In this document: positions 61,504-64,000 of the stretch, piece by piece | Layout of the letters: the number at the start of each line of letters is the position of its first letter | Numbering within the stretch: position 1 is the stretch's first letter | Origin: Halovenus amylolytica | GTDB lineage: Archaea > Halobacteriota > Halobacteria > Halobacteriales > Haloarculaceae | Direction of reading: 5' to 3' | Assembly (NCBI GenBank): GCA_004015825.1 | Contig: SAYS01000001.1 | Span: forward strand, 62,001 to 126,000 | Length of the DNA stretch: 64,000 bases | Notes under the pieces: generated by a model | The model's database searches: none | Told to the model about the DNA's origin: nothing | Seen by the model: only the letters and a program-made list of their open reading frames with translations | Position numbers and translations under genes: made by a program

Positions 61504-64000
61504 ATGGCAATTGAAAACACAGGGGACTCCGATACGGATTCTGGTTCGGGGGCCATCCGCTTTGACGAAAGCGTCACAGTCGGGGAGTACTCCTGGAGTG
61601 ATTTTCGCCGGGACGAACACGACGGTGGGCGGTTCGATCGAAGTCAGTATCTCGGGTTCAACCCCAGAGATACGGAACGGTATCTGCAGGCGGGTGCAAG
61701 TGCCGCGAAAACGCTCGACGAGATCGTCGAGGAGTACCGCGACCCGGAGAGTCGGGGCGTCGTTCGGGGGGGGTACACCTGGGAACATTTCAAACAGGAG
61801 TACTACTACGACAGCAACGGTGAGCCACCGCGGAGCAACGGGGAACGGGTTCCGTTTCAGCCCGAGGAGTATCTGGGCTTCGACCCGGCCGAGACCGAAA
61901 CGCGACTCAGCGAGGCCGGAACTGCCGCATCGACACTCTCGAACATCGTCGACGACAGAACGGTCACGGCCAGCGAGGACCTCGACGAGGACGAATTCTT
62001 TTCGAACCGCGACGGAACGACGACGGTCGCAAACCGGTACGATCTCGAAAAGGCCGTCCCCCTGGAGAAAAAGAGCCACTTCGTCGAACAGAACCGCTAC
62101 TGGGTGAACAAACCGTACGCGTTCGTCATTATTTTCAAGTCACAGAAAGAAAACGAGATCAAGTACTACGTTATCGAACCCCATCTCAACGAGATCGAAG
62201 CCGAACTCCTCGATTTTCTCTCCCAGAAGCTCAAGACGGCGATCAAATACTCCGAGGACGAGGTCATCGCACAGGGCGACGAAGCGAACCGCGCGGGTGT
62301 GATCGAACGGGAAGCAGAACGACTGTTGCAGCGGTACGATCTCTACAAGGGCAAAACGCGAGCAGAACGCAGACCCGTCGCGGCACCCGAGGAGAACGGT
62401 GCGGACGAGCCAGAACCACTCGAGAGTGGCGAGCCTGTCGTCGACGCAGAGAGCACCGATCTGGCGACTGTCGACGAGACCGACGAGTCCAGCGGCGGAT
62501 TTCTCGACTCCCTCAAGGGCGTGTTCAGCAACGGCGGCTCCGAACAGAGTGATGCGAGCGAGGTCGACTTCACGCCGACGGTCGGCGAACTCAACGGGAT
62601 CAAGGTCCGTCCGGAGCCGATCCTCATCGCGGAGGACGCCGATACTCTAAACGAGTACCAGGTCGAGAAGATTCTCTATGTTCTGAAACGCGATTTCATC
62701 GGCTACGCCAACATCGACCCGATCAAACACGACATCAACGTCGAGGATATCTCCTGTGACGGCTACAACAGCCGTGTGTTCGCCTACCACACCGACTACG
62801 AGCAGATCATCACGAACATCGAACACGGGAAAGAGGAACTCGACGATTTCGTCGTCAAACTGGCCCAGCGATCCGGCAAGGGCATCTCGAAACGCCAGCC
62901 ACAGGTCGACGCGACGCTGCCGGACGGTTCGCGTGCCCAGCTCACACTCGGTGCGGAGGTCTCCGATCACGGGACCAACTACACCATCCGTCAGTTCAAA
63001 GACGTCCCGTTCACGCCGGTGGACCTGATCAACTGGAACACGTTCAACCTCGACGAGATGGCTTTCCTGTGGCTCTGTATCGAAAATCACAAATCGTTGA
63101 TCTTCGCCGGCGGTACTGCATCGGGGAAGACGACGAGCCTGAACGCAGTCTCGCTTTTTATCCCCTCCAGTGCGAAGATCGTCTCAATCGAGGACACCCG
63201 CGAGGTCGAACTCCCACAGCGTAACTGGGTCGCGAGCGTCACACGTCCCTCCTTCGGTGAGGACGACACCGGTGACGTCGATGAGTTCGACCTGCTCGAA
63301 GCCGCACTGCGGCAACGACCTGACTACATCGTGATGGGAGAGATCCGTGGTGAGGAAGGGCGGACAGCCTTCCAGGTCATGTCCACGGGGCACACCACCT
63401 ACACCACGTTCCACGCCGACTCGGTCGGCGAGGTCATCAAGCGGTTCACGACCGATCCGATCAACGTCTCGAAGACGCTGTTTACCGCACTGGATCTCGT
63501 TTCGATCCAGACACAGACACGCGTCGACGGCCAGAAGGTCCGCCGAAACAAGGTGCTGACCGAGATCAACGAGTACTCGCCGGAGAACGACGAGATCAAC
63601 GTCCGGGACGTCTACGAGTGGCGTGCCGAGACGGACAACTACATCCAGATGGGGTCGTCGAACACGCTCGAAGAGATCAAATTCGACCGTGGCTGGAGCG
63701 AGGACCGGCTCAACGAGGAGCTGTTCAAACGGAAGACCGTTCTGGCATACCTCATCCAGAACGGCCTCAACACGTACACCGAGGTCGCCGCGACCCTCCA
63801 GGCGTTTATCAACGATCCGGAGACGATTCTGGCGATCATCTCCCGGGACAAGCTCGCACGCTCGCTTGAGGATCTGCGTGAGATGGAGTCCGTCAAGATC
63901 GATGTCGATCCGGCCAAAGAGGAACTCGTTCCCCGTCCGGAGGCGACCGGGGAGATGCTGACCGAAACCAACGAGATACTCTCGAAAGCCGAACCGCTGC
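61504..64000 (+). CDS. Archaeal type II/IV secretion (PilB/GspE-like) ATPase, 3' end missing
   Basis: 832 codons are present and the frame runs off the window. An N-terminal tandem repeat (about residues 28-86 and 89-150; shared YLGFxPxxTE and a WxxF start) is followed by an acidic linker and the ATPase core. The core has Walker A GGTASGKTTS at 536-545, the Asp box SIEDTREVELP, Walker B DYIVMGEIRG at 607-616 and the His box TTYTTFHADS. It powers pilus assembly or protein secretion from the cytosolic membrane face. A TadC-like membrane partner should follow beyond the edge. Confidence 0.93.
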   Translation, partial: MAIENTGDSDTDSGSGAIRFDESVTVGEYSWSDFRRDEHDGGRFDRSQYLGFNPRDTERYLQAGASAAKTLDEIVEEYRDPESRGVVRGGYTWEHFKQEYYYDSNGEPPRSNGERVPFQPEEYLGFDPAETETRLSEAGTAASTLSNIVDDRTVTASEDLDEDEFFSNRDGTTTVANRYDLEKAVPLEKKSHFVEQNRYWVNKPYAFVIIFKSQKENEIKYYVIEPHLNEIEAELLDFLSQKLKTAIKYSEDEVIAQGDEANRAGVIEREAERLLQRYDLYKGKTRAERRPVAAPEENGADEPEPLESGEPVVDAESTDLATVDETDESSGGFLDSLKGVFSNGGSEQSDASEVDFTPTVGELNGIKVRPEPILIAEDADTLNEYQVEKILYVLKRDFIGYANIDPIKHDINVEDISCDGYNSRVFAYHTDYEQIITNIEHGKEELDDFVVKLAQRSGKGISKRQPQVDATLPDGSRAQLTLGAEVSDHGTNYTIRQFKDVPFTPVDLINWNTFNLDEMAFLWLCIENHKSLIFAGGTASGKTTSLNAVSLFIPSSAKIVSIEDTREVELPQRNWVASVTRPSFGEDDTGDVDEFDLLEAALRQRPDYIVMGEIRGEEGRTAFQVMSTGHTTYTTFHADSVGEVIKRFTTDPINVSKTLFTALDLVSIQTQTRVDGQKVRRNKVLTEINEYSPENDEINVRDVYEWRAETDNYIQMGSSNTLEEIKFDRGWSEDRLNEELFKRKTVLAYLIQNGLNTYTEVAATLQAFINDPETILAIISRDKLARSLEDLREMESVKIDVDPAKEELVPRPEATGEMLTETNEILSKAEPL

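Noticed and set aside
1..64000. CRISPR arrays, prophage modules or defence islands
   Set aside because: No regularly spaced direct repeats, cas-like genes, integrase, capsid or toxin-antitoxin pairs were seen; the accessory signal is confined to short repeats.

Overview
The window is 64 kb of haloarchaeal (class Halobacteria) chromosome. The evidence is high G+C with very acidic predicted proteins, twin-arginine signal peptides, a halocyanin, the archaeal pterin enzyme MptA, a DacZ-type diadenylate cyclase, TrmB, HalOD1 and DUF7344-like regulators, a HemAT aerotaxis transducer, archaeal RNase P component 4 and TATA boxes 22-28 bases before start codons (leaderless transcripts). I cannot name the genus. 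About 68 protein genes are supported. I found no rRNA, tRNA or CRISPR array, and no intact transposase.

Layout. 0-12 kb: a DRG-type GTPase, a secreted asparaginase-fold protein with altered active-site residues, an S9 peptidase, an M50/CBS membrane protease, endonuclease V overlapping an AN1-rhomboid protease, mptA, a TrmB regulator, dacZ and small proteins. 12.5-17.7 kb: a complete 2-oxoacid dehydrogenase operon (E1alpha-E1beta-E2-E3) with a possible leader peptide and an E2 carrying two subunit-binding domains. 17.7-22.7 kb: an AI-2E family permease, two overlapping membrane proteins with TrkA-C (RCK_C) domains, hisH and a PUA protein. 22.9-31.7 kb: NfeD, a JAMM protease, SOUL, a class V aminotransferase, YihY, MFS, RimI and UvrC. 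31.8-39.2 kb: HemAT, PH-like and DUF proteins, a Tat lipoprotein, DeoC, DUF63, an aspartoacylase-like protein and DUF2391. 39.2-42.7 kb: glmS and a glmU-like gene behind a transposon relic. 43-52.8 kb: NUDIX, methyltransferase, two MscS channels, halocyanin, PdxS, a purine phosphoribosyltransferase, a type IV pilin, CoaBC, YhbY, RNase P component 4, a YigZ/IMPACT protein and Upp. 53-64 kb: DUF7344-like and HalOD1 small proteins among repeats, an SDR, a YdjM-like membrane protein, a redoxin, GlpK, Lrp/AsnC overlapping an aminotransferase, and a truncated type II/IV secretion ATPase.

The least conventional content is noncoding. Two families of short inverted-repeat elements (A, 111 bp; B, 129-130 bp) recur here. 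Both carry TGATA(C/G)TG at an outer edge, and they abut the stop codons of at least six genes: dacZ, rnp4, an SDR, uvrC, rimI and a small ORF. Family B keeps an internal hairpin although the stem sequence differs between copies. Two further relics (C1, C2) have the hairpin ends of IS200/IS605-type elements but no tnpB. The terminus of C1 supplies the glmS stop codon. A2 and B2 lie head to tail, and C2 abuts B3, so the same sites collect elements repeatedly. Their function or origin is my inference; the sequence matches were made by eye.

Possible functional links in the window are c-di-AMP (DacZ) with RCK_C proteins and MscS channels in osmotic or ion homeostasis, and the pilin with the secretion ATPase in surface structures.
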